Source: Bacillus mesophilus (lineage in GTDB: Bacteria > Bacillota > Bacilli > Bacillales > SA4). From it: a DNA stretch of 64,000 bases. Positions 55,138 through 62,980 of this stretch are shown here, one piece after another (the stretch's first letter is position 1; each line of letters starts with the position of its first letter). The DNA lies in assembly GCF_011008845.1 (NCBI RefSeq), contig NZ_JAAIWM010000002.1:62001-126000 (forward strand). Reading direction: 5' to 3'. The notes below the pieces were generated by a model. The model searched no databases, was not told where the DNA came from, and saw only the letters and a list, made by a program, of their open reading frames with translations. Made by a program: the position numbers and the translations under genes.

Positions 55138-56277
55138 TTACTTTAATTTCTTAAGTTGATCCCCAATCATATCGCCCAAGCTAAAACCAGAAGATTCTTC
55201 TTTTTGTTGATATTCACGATAGTCAACCTTATCTTCATCCTCTAGAAGCTCTCTGATACTTAAGGAAATTCTTTGATCAGCAACGTTAATATCAAGTACT
55301 TTAACCTTAACCTGTTGCCCTACTTCTAACTCTTCACTTGGTGTGCCAATGTGCTTATTTGAGATCTGTGAAATATGAACAAGACCCTCAACTCCAGGGA
55401 ATAATTCAACGAATGCACCAAATGCTACAAGTCTTCTTACAGTTCCTTCAACAACTGATCCAACCTGAAGCTTATCTGACAGCTCTTCCCATGGTCCAGC
55501 AAGGGTATCTTTAATTGATAATGAGATTCTTCCGTTATCAACATCCACGCCTAATACCTTTACCTTAACCTGTTGTCCTTCTTCAACAACTTCAGATGGT
55601 TTACTTACATGTTCATGTGAAAGTTGAGAGATGTGTACTAATCCGTCAATTCCACCAATATCAACAAATGCACCGAAATCTGTTAGTCGTTGAACAGTTC
55701 CATCTAGGACCTGCCCTACTTTTAATGAAGAAATCGTTTCTTTCTTTTTAGACTTCTGCTCTGCTTCAACTACAGCACGATGTGATAGAATCACACGATT
55801 TTTTTCTTTATCAAGCTCTACTACCTTAAGAGAAAGCTCTTTTCCTTTGTAATCTGAAAAGTCTTCAACAAAGTGAGCTTCAACTAAAGAAGCAGGAATA
55901 AATCCTCTAACACCTAGGTCAACCACTAGTCCACCCTTCACAACATCCTTAACTTCAGCTGTGAAAACTTCACCAGATTCGAACTTTGCTTCTAGGTTCC
56001 CCCAAGCATTATCAGCATCTACTGCTTTTTTAGATAAAATAACTGCATCATCTTCTAATTTAGTTACTTTTAGTTCTAGTGTCTGCCCAACAGACACCAC
56101 TTCGCTCGCTTGTTCAACATGTAAACTAGATAGTTCACTAATTGGTACAATCCCCTCTGACTTATAACCAATGTTAACTAGAACTTGCTTTTCTTCAACC
56201 TTTGTTACTTGACCTGTAACAACACTACCTACCTCTAGATTTGTTTGCTCCAACACTTCCTGATTCATTTCTTCCAT
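55138..56277 (-). CDS. ypfD: S1-domain RNA-binding protein (RpsA-like, YpfD)
   Basis: 379 aa with four S1 domains (starts near residues 17, 102, 187 and 272: VGSVVTGQVTKVEEKQVLV, GEVFTAEVKDVVKGGLVVDL, VGQVLDGTVQRLTDFGAFVDI, VGSVVEGTVRRLVAFGAFVEL). Domains 3 and 4 are the most canonical. E. coli S1 has six. In Bacillus this protein is annotated as ribosomal S1 homologue but is not known to be an essential ribosomal protein. AGGAGG precedes the ATG. Upstream is a 142-bp gap after plsC. Confidence 0.93.
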   Translation of the reverse strand: MEEMNQEVLEQTNLEVGSVVTGQVTKVEEKQVLVNIGYKSEGIVPISELSSLHVEQASEVVSVGQTLELKVTKLEDDAVILSKKAVDADNAWGNLEAKFESGEVFTAEVKDVVKGGLVVDLGVRGFIPASLVEAHFVEDFSDYKGKELSLKVVELDKEKNRVILSHRAVVEAEQKSKKKETISSLKVGQVLDGTVQRLTDFGAFVDIGGIDGLVHISQLSHEHVSKPSEVVEEGQQVKVKVLGVDVDNGRISLSIKDTLAGPWEELSDKLQVGSVVEGTVRRLVAFGAFVELFPGVEGLVHISQISNKHIGTPSEELEVGQQVKVKVLDINVADQRISLSIRELLEDEDKVDYREYQQKEESSGFSLGDMIGDQLKKLK

Positions 56278-56419
56278 TTTTCAAGCGCCTCCTTGTTCAA
56301 CCCAACCTTCAAAAAACTTTGAGTTGTAGCTATATAATTTTTAATATGTAGTGACTTAAAAAAAACTCTTTTTTCTAACTTCTAATAAATACTAATTTTT
56401 GTCAAGTGATATGAATTAG

Positions 56420-57007
56420 CTATTTATATTTTTCCATAAGCTCACCGATTGTATCCATGATTAAGTCAGTTGCTTCTTCGGCAGATCCTTTTCGTTCCTT
56501 TAGTTCACTTAAATCTACCGGCTTACCAAATACTACCTTAAGCGATTTAAAAGGTTTGTATGGTCCTATTATAGCACAAGGTACCACATTAGCTTCGGTT
56601 CGGAGTGCAAAAAAACCAGCACCTGCGAGTCCTTTACCTAATTCACCAGTTTTACTCCTTGTTCCTTCAGGAAATAAACCAAGGACTTTTCCATCCTTTA
56701 ATAATTGAAGTCCTGTTCGAAGAGCCTGCTTATCACTCATCCCTCTTCTTACTGGGAAGGCTTGTATGCTTGGAAGGAGACTTTTTAATATAGGCAATCT
56801 AAATAGCTCTTCTTTCGCCATAAAATGAATGGGCCTTGGGGAAGAAATTCCTACCACTGGAGGATCTAGGTTATCTATATGGTTGGAACAAAGCAGCACT
56901 CCACCAGTTTTCGGCACATTCTCTTCGCCAATAACTTCAATTCTATATAATGGTTTCAAAATCACTGTACATAATTGTTTTCCAAGATTATATAGATTCA
57001 TGTCCAT
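56420..57007 (-). CDS. plsC: 1-acyl-glycerol-3-phosphate acyltransferase family protein
   Basis: 195 aa. Acyltransferase motifs: VLLCSNHIDNLDPPVVG (HX4D form as NHIDNLD), RLPILKSLLPSIQAFPVRRG, GLFPEGTRSKTG and ANVVPCAIIGPYKPF. It acylates lysophosphatidate in phospholipid synthesis. The start is taken as ATG 57007, which overlaps the cmk stop (TGATG); an ATG two codons later (57001) is equally possible. It overlaps cmk, so both are coupled. Confidence 0.88.
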   Translation of the reverse strand: MDMNLYNLGKQLCTVILKPLYRIEVIGEENVPKTGGVLLCSNHIDNLDPPVVGISSPRPIHFMAKEELFRLPILKSLLPSIQAFPVRRGMSDKQALRTGLQLLKDGKVLGLFPEGTRSKTGELGKGLAGAGFFALRTEANVVPCAIIGPYKPFKSLKVVFGKPVDLSELKERKGSAEEATDLIMDTIGELMEKYK

Positions 57008-57678
57008 CAAATCCTTTCATGAACAATTGTCATGATTTTATCAACTACCTGTGAGATGGATAAAGAGGTTGTATCAATCTCAATTGCATCATGAGCTTTG
57101 ATTAATGGCGAAACCTCTCTCTCTGAATCAAGTTTATCACGCTGTGCAATTTCTATCATTAGTTGTTGTAAATTTGACTCTATTCCCTTTTTTATGTTTT
57201 CATCAAACCTTCTTTTAGCACGTTCTTCAACAGAAGCTAATAAGAAGATTTTCACTTCAGCATGTGGTAACACTTGTGTTCCGATATCTCTACCGTCCAT
57301 TACCACTCCACCATTTTGAGCCATATCTTTCTGTCTCTGAACCATTTCCTCTCTAACTAGGCGGTGTGCTGCAACATGTGAAACATTATTCGTAACTACG
57401 TTAGACCGAATTTCATCTGTAACATTTGTTCCGTCTAAAAACACTAACTGTCCCTCATTAGATGGCTTTAATTCTATTGTTGTCTTTTCTAAAATGGTAG
57501 ATAAACTCTCCTCATTCTGAACGTCAATTTCCTGCTGTAATGCTTTATATGTAAGAGAGCGATACATGGCACCTGTATCAATGTAGATATACGTTAGTTG
57601 TTCTGCAATTTGCTTGGCTACAGTGCTTTTACCTGCTGCCGCTGGTCCATCGATGGCTATAGATATTTTAGTATTCAT
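57007..57678 (-). CDS. cmk: Cytidylate kinase
   Basis: Phosphorylates CMP and dCMP. 223 aa. P-loop [46 protein letters not shown] and the lid RAKRRFDEN. It lies upstream of plsC and ypfD, a conserved order in Bacilli. Confidence 0.97.
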   Translation of the reverse strand: MNTKISIAIDGPAAAGKSTVAKQIAEQLTYIYIDTGAMYRSLTYKALQQEIDVQNEESLSTILEKTTIELKPSNEGQLVFLDGTNVTDEIRSNVVTNNVSHVAAHRLVREEMVQRQKDMAQNGGVVMDGRDIGTQVLPHAEVKIFLLASVEERAKRRFDENIKKGIESNLQQLMIEIAQRDKLDSEREVSPLIKAHDAIEIDTTSLSISQVVDKIMTIVHERI

Positions 57679-57724
57679 TGTTCCTCCTGAAAACGTATGT
57701 TCATGATCTTAATTTCTCGTTAAA

Positions 57725-57750
57725 AGAAAAAAAGCAGGTTCTACCTGCTG
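57725..57750 (-). terminator. Terminator between ypfB and cmk
   Basis: AGCAGGT/ACCTGCT stem with a 3-nt loop, then seven T on the minus strand. It isolates ypfA-ypfB from cmk. Confidence 0.85.
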
Positions 57751-57800
57751 CTAGTTTATAATTAATACAGATAGCTACTCTTAGTTTATCATAGCTTATA

Positions 57801-57977
57801 TTACTGGTCGAATGTTTCAACTACTTTACTATAGGAATCTTTAGTAACACCTTCGTATTCAATTACCTTCGATAAATAGGGAGAAAGCTGATGATTTGTC
57901 ATAATGAATTGGGCAATCACCAAACAGATAATTTGTATGACCACTAGTTTCACAATAATCCTCTCAACATGCTTCAT
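57801..57977 (-). CDS. ypfB: YpfB small membrane protein (DUF5359 type)
   Basis: 58 aa. Reads MKHVERIIVKLVVIQIICLV, then IAQFIMTNHQLSPYLSK, ending VVETFDQ. One N-terminal membrane segment (residues 7-25). GGGAGGCGAAG precedes the ATG at 57977. It lies 54 bp after ypfA and is followed by a terminator. It matches YpfB by place and size; function unknown. Confidence 0.8.
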   Translation of the reverse strand: MKHVERIIVKLVVIQIICLVIAQFIMTNHQLSPYLSKVIEYEGVTKDSYSKVVETFDQ

Positions 57978-58030
57978 GACTTCGCCTCCCTTTTTTAATA
58001 CTAGTGTGAGAGGGAAATCATTATTTTATA

Positions 58031-58690
58031 CTAGTTAATCCCTTTTCTCTTGAAATTTATTTGTGTCTCAAATGAAAAACGAATTAATAGCTGACGGTCA
58101 CTATTACTAATATCGACAAACTCAATCGGCATTTTGTCACGTTCTTCATTTCGACCTGGGATTATTCGGATGGCTTTAGACTTTAGTACTAAATAATGAT
58201 AATCTCCTGATTGCATTGGTAGCGTGACCCAGCAATTAAAAATAGTTCCAGGCTTGATTTTACCATTGGGGGGTAAGATTAATGCTGCTCCCCCAGCACT
58301 TATATCACTTGTTATGGTAACAAACGGAGTAAATTCACCTTTAATGGGATGCGCTGCTATGTCGACAGACGTATCCACTCTGACAAATTGACGACGCTGA
58401 ATGCGCACTAATTGCTCTTCTCCAGGATAAGAGAGAACAATCATTGGGATATCATTTTTAACCCGTGCCTTTACTTCAGTTTCAAACAAATAGACAGTAT
58501 TATCTTTTCCTACAAATGACCCTTTTAATTGATGCCCCTCTAATAAAAAGGCCGTTTTACCTGTATCCATACTTACTGGATAATCAATGTAAATAAGCTC
58601 ACCTTTTTTCTCAACAAGCTTACATCTATATTTTTCATTTTCAATTGAGTTTTTCGGCTCTAATATGATCGTATCTCCGATGTTAATCAT
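58031..58690 (-). CDS. ypfA: PilZ-domain c-di-GMP-binding flagellar brake
   Basis: 219 aa. N-terminal YcgR-like domain (residues 1-90), then a PilZ domain from RIQRRQFVRVDTSVDIAAHPI, with the c-di-GMP motifs RRQFVR and DISAGGAAL (DxSxxG). In B. subtilis this protein (DgrA, MotI) binds c-di-GMP and the motor stator to stop rotation. The start is moved to ATG 58690 (MINIGDTIILEP), 5-6 nt after GAGGG; a GTG four codons earlier is less good. It lies 54 bp ahead of ypfB. Confidence 0.93.
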   Translation of the reverse strand: MINIGDTIILEPKNSIENEKYRCKLVEKKGELIYIDYPVSMDTGKTAFLLEGHQLKGSFVGKDNTVYLFETEVKARVKNDIPMIVLSYPGEEQLVRIQRRQFVRVDTSVDIAAHPIKGEFTPFVTITSDISAGGAALILPPNGKIKPGTIFNCWVTLPMQSGDYHYLVLKSKAIRIIPGRNEERDKMPIEFVDISNSDRQLLIRFSFETQINFKRKGIN

Positions 58691-58739
58691 GAAATCCCTC
58701 ACTTATTCTTCCAAATCCTACTTCTATTATCTCATGGAA

Positions 58740-58777
58740 TAAAAAAAAGGAAAAGCTCTATTAGCCTTTTCCTTTTG
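58740..58777 (-). terminator. Terminator of sleB-ypeB
   Basis: AAAGGAAAAG/CTTTTCCTTT stem with 8 T on the minus strand, 7 bp after the ypeB stop. Confidence 0.85.
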
Positions 58778-58784
58778 TAAAACC

Positions 58785-60134
58785 CTAGACTTCGTTTTGG
58801 TAAATCGATTCTGCATTATCTAGCTTTTCAACCTTTTCTTCAAAACCAGTTTCAGCATTTATTAGAATCCGATACGTATCATTCTTAATGGTACCTAAAA
58901 ACTCATAACAAAGTACTTCTTCATCTAAGTCATTTAAGATGACAGCCATACGATCTTCCATTACTTCAACACCTGGATTAAGCTTCCCTTTTGCTTCCTC
59001 TAGGGATAGGGTAGCCTCAGGAAGATCGCGTTCGTGATGAGCTAATAGGTATGCTCTTGCAGTGAATCCTACTACTTTCCCATCATCTAAAGCAACCTTA
59101 ATGGTAATAGCGTCTGGCAAAATTCTAACCTCATCTTTTACCGAAACAAAGGTAAAGACTCCGATGTTGTCATATTGTGCACTTTCATACATCTCTAAAT
59201 CTTCAAAATTGTGGTCTTTTAAATATGCCACTGCATTTTCCATTGCCTTGTTTAAACTGATGTTTCGCTCTTTTACATCTCTACTACGAAGTACCCAAAT
59301 TGGATATCCACCTTTTTTCGTAATATCCATATAAATATCTGTTTCAGCTTTAGGATCTTCGATTTCAAGACTGTAGAAACCGTAATTGGCACCCTCACCA
59401 TTTTCACTGATACGGATTTCCTCTTGACCTTCAAGCCCTAGAAAATCCTTGGCAACCTTTTTCGCTTCCTCTTCACTTATTTCTTTTCCAGTTAAATATT
59501 GAAAGCCCTTTTTCGCATCTGTTTTCATACTAGTAAAAGTTGGACCGAAATCTGCTTCTGAATAGGCTTCAACATTTTTTTCAACCGTTTCAAAACCATC
59601 GATTATGGTATTATCCTGTTGATTATCTGTTGCTAGCGCCAGTTGCACATCCATCCAGCGTAAGTTATTTTCTAGTACTAAATGTTGTACCTTTCGAAGT
59701 TCTTCTTGAATTTCACCGGATTTTTCATAAAGAGATTCTAACGTCTTATATTCGTCTTCTGATAATGGTTCACTATCTAAATCACGTACTGCGGTACGAT
59801 AGCTAAATTCTCCGACATTAGCTAGAAACTCCTCTGTCTTGTTAAATGGTAACAACGTTAACGGTAGTTGACCAACATCTGAATGAGCATCCGATGTTAT
59901 TTTCCAAACCTCAGCCAAAGATGGTGATAGCTGATTTCTTGAATTCATCGCTAAAGTTGATCCAATTTTATCGTTCAATAAATCAATCTGATAGGTTAAA
60001 TCATGAAATGCACGTTGATAATTATTTTCCGCATGAATAAGAATAGCATTTTTTTCAATATGTTCTTGATACCCCCAGTAGGCTGTACCTGTAATGGCTA
60101 CTGCGAGAACTCCAATTAATATTCCTCTTAACAT
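58785..60134 (-). CDS. ypeB: Germination protein YpeB
   Basis: 449 aa. N-terminal membrane anchor (GILIGVLAVAITGTAYWGY), a helical N-terminal half, and three PepSY domains in the C-terminal half (EEAKKVAKDFLG, LNKAMENAVAYLKDHNF, SLEEAKGKLNPGVEV). It is needed to keep SleB stable in the spore, and the two proteins depend on each other. It lies 12 bp after sleB in one transcript. Confidence 0.96.
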   Translation of the reverse strand: MLRGILIGVLAVAITGTAYWGYQEHIEKNAILIHAENNYQRAFHDLTYQIDLLNDKIGSTLAMNSRNQLSPSLAEVWKITSDAHSDVGQLPLTLLPFNKTEEFLANVGEFSYRTAVRDLDSEPLSEDEYKTLESLYEKSGEIQEELRKVQHLVLENNLRWMDVQLALATDNQQDNTIIDGFETVEKNVEAYSEADFGPTFTSMKTDAKKGFQYLTGKEISEEEAKKVAKDFLGLEGQEEIRISENGEGANYGFYSLEIEDPKAETDIYMDITKKGGYPIWVLRSRDVKERNISLNKAMENAVAYLKDHNFEDLEMYESAQYDNIGVFTFVSVKDEVRILPDAITIKVALDDGKVVGFTARAYLLAHHERDLPEATLSLEEAKGKLNPGVEVMEDRMAVILNDLDEEVLCYEFLGTIKNDTYRILINAETGFEEKVEKLDNAESIYQNEV

Positions 60135-60146
60135 TATTTCACCCCT

Positions 60147-61346
60147 CTACTTACAGAAGATGTGTTTCCCAATTCGTTTAATTTGTGGTCTCCCCCAAAT
60201 CCAGCCACTTGTCGCTGTATCAGGGTTAAAGTAGTACATTGCTTCACCAGTTGGATCAAAACCATTTATGGCATCTAATACAGCTTTCTTCGCTTGTTCA
60301 TTAGGTGTTAACCAAATTTGACCGTCGGCAACTGCTGTAAATGCACGAGGTTCAAAAATTACACCCGAAACTGTATTTGGAAAAGTTGGACTGTTAACGC
60401 GATTGAGGATTACCGCAGCTACCGCTACTTGCCCAATATAAGGCTCACCTCTTGCCTCTCCATAAACAGCGTTTGCCATTAATTGAATGTCATTTTGAGA
60501 AAAGCCATTTGGCATGTTAACTGCAGTTTCTTTAGGTGCTGGCTGCTCTGCCTGCTCCTCCTGAGGTGCCGCTTGTTCTTCAGGCTGTTCTGCCTGTTGA
60601 TTTCCCTGCTGCTCTGCAGGTGGTTGGGCTTGTTGATTCCCCTGTTGTTCTGCAGGCGGTTGTGCCTGTTGATTACCTTGTTGTTCTGCTGGTTGTTGCG
60701 CCTGTTGATTTCCTTGTTGTTCTGCTGGTTGTTGTGCTTGTTGATTTCCCTGCTGTTTTGCAGGCTGTTGTGCTTTTTGATTTCCCTGCTGTTTTGCAGG
60801 CTGTTGCGCTTTTTGATTTCCCTGCTGTTTTGCAGGCTGTTGTGCTTGTTGATTTCCTTTTTGTACGTTTTGCTTATGAGCATTTAATTGTGTTGCTCGT
60901 TTTTGTTCTGCCGCCTTCTTGGCTTGTTCAATTACTTGAGGACTAGGAGCAGATTGTTTGGCTAATGGCATTCCACCATAGTGTGTAAAACGATTGCCTT
61001 GCTCAATTTGTTTGTAAACAAACGCTTTATAATACTTGGTTGCTCTTGTAAGCATATCCTTAGTTTTTTGACCTACAAAGCCATCAACCTCTTCTAAGCC
61101 GAATTCCTTTTGGAAATTTCGAACTGACCAATAAGTTGACCATCCAAATACTCCATTGATTGGACCGTGATAAAATCCGTTATATTGTAAACGGGCTTGC
61201 AATTCAATAACGTCGTCTCCGGTAGCTCCTCGTTGGATAATTTGATCGCTAAAAGCGTAGCTATGTTGGGCTGGTGCTATTGAAACAACAAAACTAATAC
61301 AAATCATGATGCAAAGAGGAATTCTCCAGATTGATTGGTGCCTCAT
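60147..61346 (-). CDS. sleB: Spore cortex-lytic enzyme SleB with expanded linker
   Basis: Lytic transglycosylase that cuts spore cortex peptidoglycan during germination. 399 aa, against about 305 in B. subtilis. A signal peptide (CIMICISFVVSIAPAQHSYA) is followed by a peptidoglycan-binding domain (IQRGATGDDVIELQARLQYNG, residues 36-100), a Gln/Ala/Pro-rich linker of eight 12-aa repeats (about residues 164-259), and the Hydrolase_2 catalytic domain (MANAVYGEARGEPYIGQVAV with the catalytic Glu, then AMYYFNPDTATSGWIWGRP). AAGGAGG precedes the ATG. Forespore-specific expression is expected, but I could not identify a convincing sigma-G promoter. Confidence 0.95.
   Translation of the reverse strand: MRHQSIWRIPLCIMICISFVVSIAPAQHSYAFSDQIIQRGATGDDVIELQARLQYNGFYHGPINGVFGWSTYWSVRNFQKEFGLEEVDGFVGQKTKDMLTRATKYYKAFVYKQIEQGNRFTHYGGMPLAKQSAPSPQVIEQAKKAAEQKRATQLNAHKQNVQKGNQQAQQPAKQQGNQKAQQPAKQQGNQKAQQPAKQQGNQQAQQPAEQQGNQQAQQPAEQQGNQQAQPPAEQQGNQQAQPPAEQQGNQQAEQPEEQAAPQEEQAEQPAPKETAVNMPNGFSQNDIQLMANAVYGEARGEPYIGQVAVAAVILNRVNSPTFPNTVSGVIFEPRAFTAVADGQIWLTPNEQAKKAVLDAINGFDPTGEAMYYFNPDTATSGWIWGRPQIKRIGKHIFCK
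60570..60857 (-). repeat. Tandem 36-bp repeat encoding the SleB linker
   Basis: Eight in-frame units of 36 bp, each coding a form of GNQQAQQPAKQQ. Variants run in order: K-rich units, then PAEQQ units, then QAQPPAEQQ, ending in a degenerate GNQQAEQPEEQA. Such arrays change length easily. Confidence 0.93.
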
Positions 61347-61551
61347 CTTTTAACCTCCTTAACCAATTTCTTAGGTGTCTATGATGTATTTTCTGTATTG
61401 ACGAAAATTTTATACAAGAAATTGGATGATAAAGAATAAAGTAGCCATTTTCCCATATTACAAGGCTATTGAACACTGCAAATTTGAAAGGGTTATTGGG
61501 AGGATTCAAAACCTTTACCTTATAATTTTGTTTTTCCACTGTGTTCGTTTC

Positions 61552-61800
61552 ATTGCGCTCCAAACACTTGCTTTCCGCGGGGAGGAAGTCGAGCCTCCTC
61601 ACTAGAAAAGTGGAAGTGCCCCGATAAGCCCCGACAAGCAAATGTTCCTTCTAGAAAAAAAGGTGGTTTTCCCTTTTATTCTAGAAGGGTTATTTGACCT
61701 CGAGGGGCTGGGCACTGCAACTAGACAAGCTTCGCCTGCGGGGTCTCGACCTTTCCTCTATCTCCCGCAGGAGTCAAGTGTTTTCCGCTGCATTTCACTT
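61552..61800 (+). repeat. Family 2 repeat, copy I, interrupted by family 1 copy F
   Basis: Left part (to about 61603) has AAACACTTGCTTTCCGCGG and GTCGAG; right part (from about 61728) has CTGCGGGGTCTCGAC and CAAGTGTTTTCCGC. ACACTTG/CAAGTGT and GTCGAG/CTCGAC pair across the interruption, so they were one element before copy F entered. Confidence 0.75.
61603..61728 (+). repeat. Family 1 modular palindromic repeat, copy F (short form)
   Basis: Closing stem AGTGCCC/GGGCACT, marker GACAAGCAAATGTTCC, and a long hairpin starting TTCTAGAA and closing TTCTAGAA, then GACCTCGAGGGGCTGGG. It lacks the TAANNNC/AAC module and is the shortest intact copy. It is nested in family 2 copy I. Confidence 0.85.
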
Positions 61801-61890
61801 TTGTATAAACTACATTCATTTTTACGATAAGGACTCTCTAAAAGATTGTTTTTTTTTGTATGTCAAAAATTACATAATGTTTATAAAACT

Positions 61891-62111
61891 GATTGATTGG
61901 AACGGAAGGTGCGAGAAATAAGGACCCTCTACTAAAGGCCGCCACGTCCTGTGGCGAACGTAGAGGTCAGCACATCCTATCAAGCGCTGGAGTAGCGTCA
62001 CATAGGGACAAAGGAAATCACTTTGTCCTTGGTGAGACATCGCAGGCGCATACCGAGGAGGCTCACCGCACGCCCCGCGGAAAGCGAAGCATCCTGGAGT
62101 GGAAATCAATC
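61891..62111 (-). repeat. Family 2 modular repeat, copy J
   Basis: Terminal GATTGATT/AATCAATC perfect inverted ends. On the plus strand at 61926-61980 it has the shared module: CCTCTAC/GTAGAGG, TAAAGGC/AAC, CGCCAC/GTGGCG, GTCCT loop, then ACATCC. A further GGACAAAG/CTTTGTCC hairpin follows. On the minus strand it reads CGCTTTCCGCGGGG like other family members. It lies between prsW and sleB with copies I and F. Confidence 0.8.
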
Positions 62112-62143
62112 ACCCATTATTGCAACAATCCCAAGAAGAAGCA

Positions 62144-62179
62144 CAAAAAAAACAACTGTCTATTGCGACAGTTGTTTTA
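62144..62179 (-). terminator. Terminator overlapping the end of prsW
   Basis: AACAACTGTC/GACAGTTGTT, 10-bp stem and 6-nt loop, then seven or more T. The first arm codes the last prsW residues (Lys-Gln-Leu-Ser), and the loop holds the TAG stop. Confidence 0.9.
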
Positions 62180-62831
62180 CTGATGTATGTTGAAGCACCC
62201 TTGCAAGTTTGACTTTTCTTAACCCTAACCACCATAGAAAGATCATAAATGGGATGATAAACACGACCCATTCTTCAATGGAGTAAATGATAAAGTTATA
62301 TAGTCCATGTAATATAAACGGAATCATAAGTGACCATAAAAGAAATCTCTTTTTAACGCTACCAAATGTGAATTTAGATTTCCCTAGATAATATCCCATT
62401 ATGACTCCAAATAGGGCATGACTTGAAACAGGCAAAAGAGCTCTTCCCATTGCAATATCTACACCATGTGCAAATAAATAGATAATGTTTTCAGCTGTAG
62501 CAAATCCAAGTGAAACAGATGCTCCATACACAATCCCATCATAAATTTCATCAAACTCAACATGTTTATAGGCAATAAAAAATAAGATGAACCACTTAAA
62601 AAATTCTTCTAGTAAACCAGCTGCTAAAAAGGACTGCATGAGTGGTGAATGAATCACCTGTTCCTCTGTTAACACATATTGAATAAACATGATTGGAAAA
62701 ACTAATATAGCGCCGAATATGAAGGTACGAACTACCATAGAAACTGGTTCAGAGTCGTATTGATCTTTTAGATAAAAATAACTGAGCAAGGCAACACCAG
62801 GTGCTATACCAGCTGTAATAATCCCCAGCAT
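62160..62831 (-). CDS. prsW: Site-1 intramembrane protease PrsW
   Basis: 223 aa, about seven membrane segments. Protease motifs: [14 protein letters not shown] (EEFxK), [23 protein letters not shown] and [15 protein letters not shown]. In B. subtilis PrsW makes the first cut in anti-sigma factor RsiW, activating sigma-W under envelope stress. Single gene; its terminator overlaps the stop. Divergent from the asparaginase gene. Confidence 0.95.
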   Translation of the reverse strand: MLGIITAGIAPGVALLSYFYLKDQYDSEPVSMVVRTFIFGAILVFPIMFIQYVLTEEQVIHSPLMQSFLAAGLLEEFFKWFILFFIAYKHVEFDEIYDGIVYGASVSLGFATAENIIYLFAHGVDIAMGRALLPVSSHALFGVIMGYYLGKSKFTFGSVKKRFLLWSLMIPFILHGLYNFIIYSIEEWVVFIIPFMIFLWWLGLRKVKLARVLQHTSVKQLSQ

Positions 62832-62980
62832 ATTGTGTTCCTCATTTCCATCAGAATTTAAGATTATATTTTAATACCAACCGAATTTTTTTGTTTTTTG
62901 TACCTAGCTAATTTCACTATCTTATCGTAACATGATAGAGTCTAATTTAGAATGAACATTTTTATTTTATTGGAGGAGTT

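Noticed and set aside
60479-60946. Long open frames on both strands across the sleB repeat (about 134-136 aa)
   Set aside because: They result from a stop-free 36-bp repeat; the products are low-complexity, with no ribosome sites.
1789-62111. Repeats as a CRISPR array
   Set aside because: Copies are scattered over 60 kb, differ in length, lack uniform spacers, and no cas gene is present.
1789-62111. Repeat elements as autonomous insertion sequences
   Set aside because: No transposase frame, and no clear target duplication at the ends; they are non-coding palindromic elements.
1789-62111. Shared TAANNNC/AAC module as a twister-type ribozyme
   Set aside because: The 5' UAA resembles the twister cleavage strand, but the opposite strand is AAC and the conserved G-rich and pseudoknot segments are missing.
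61294-62183. Several small open frames between sleB and prsW on both strands
   Set aside because: They follow repeat copies F, I and J, with no codon bias or ribosome sites.
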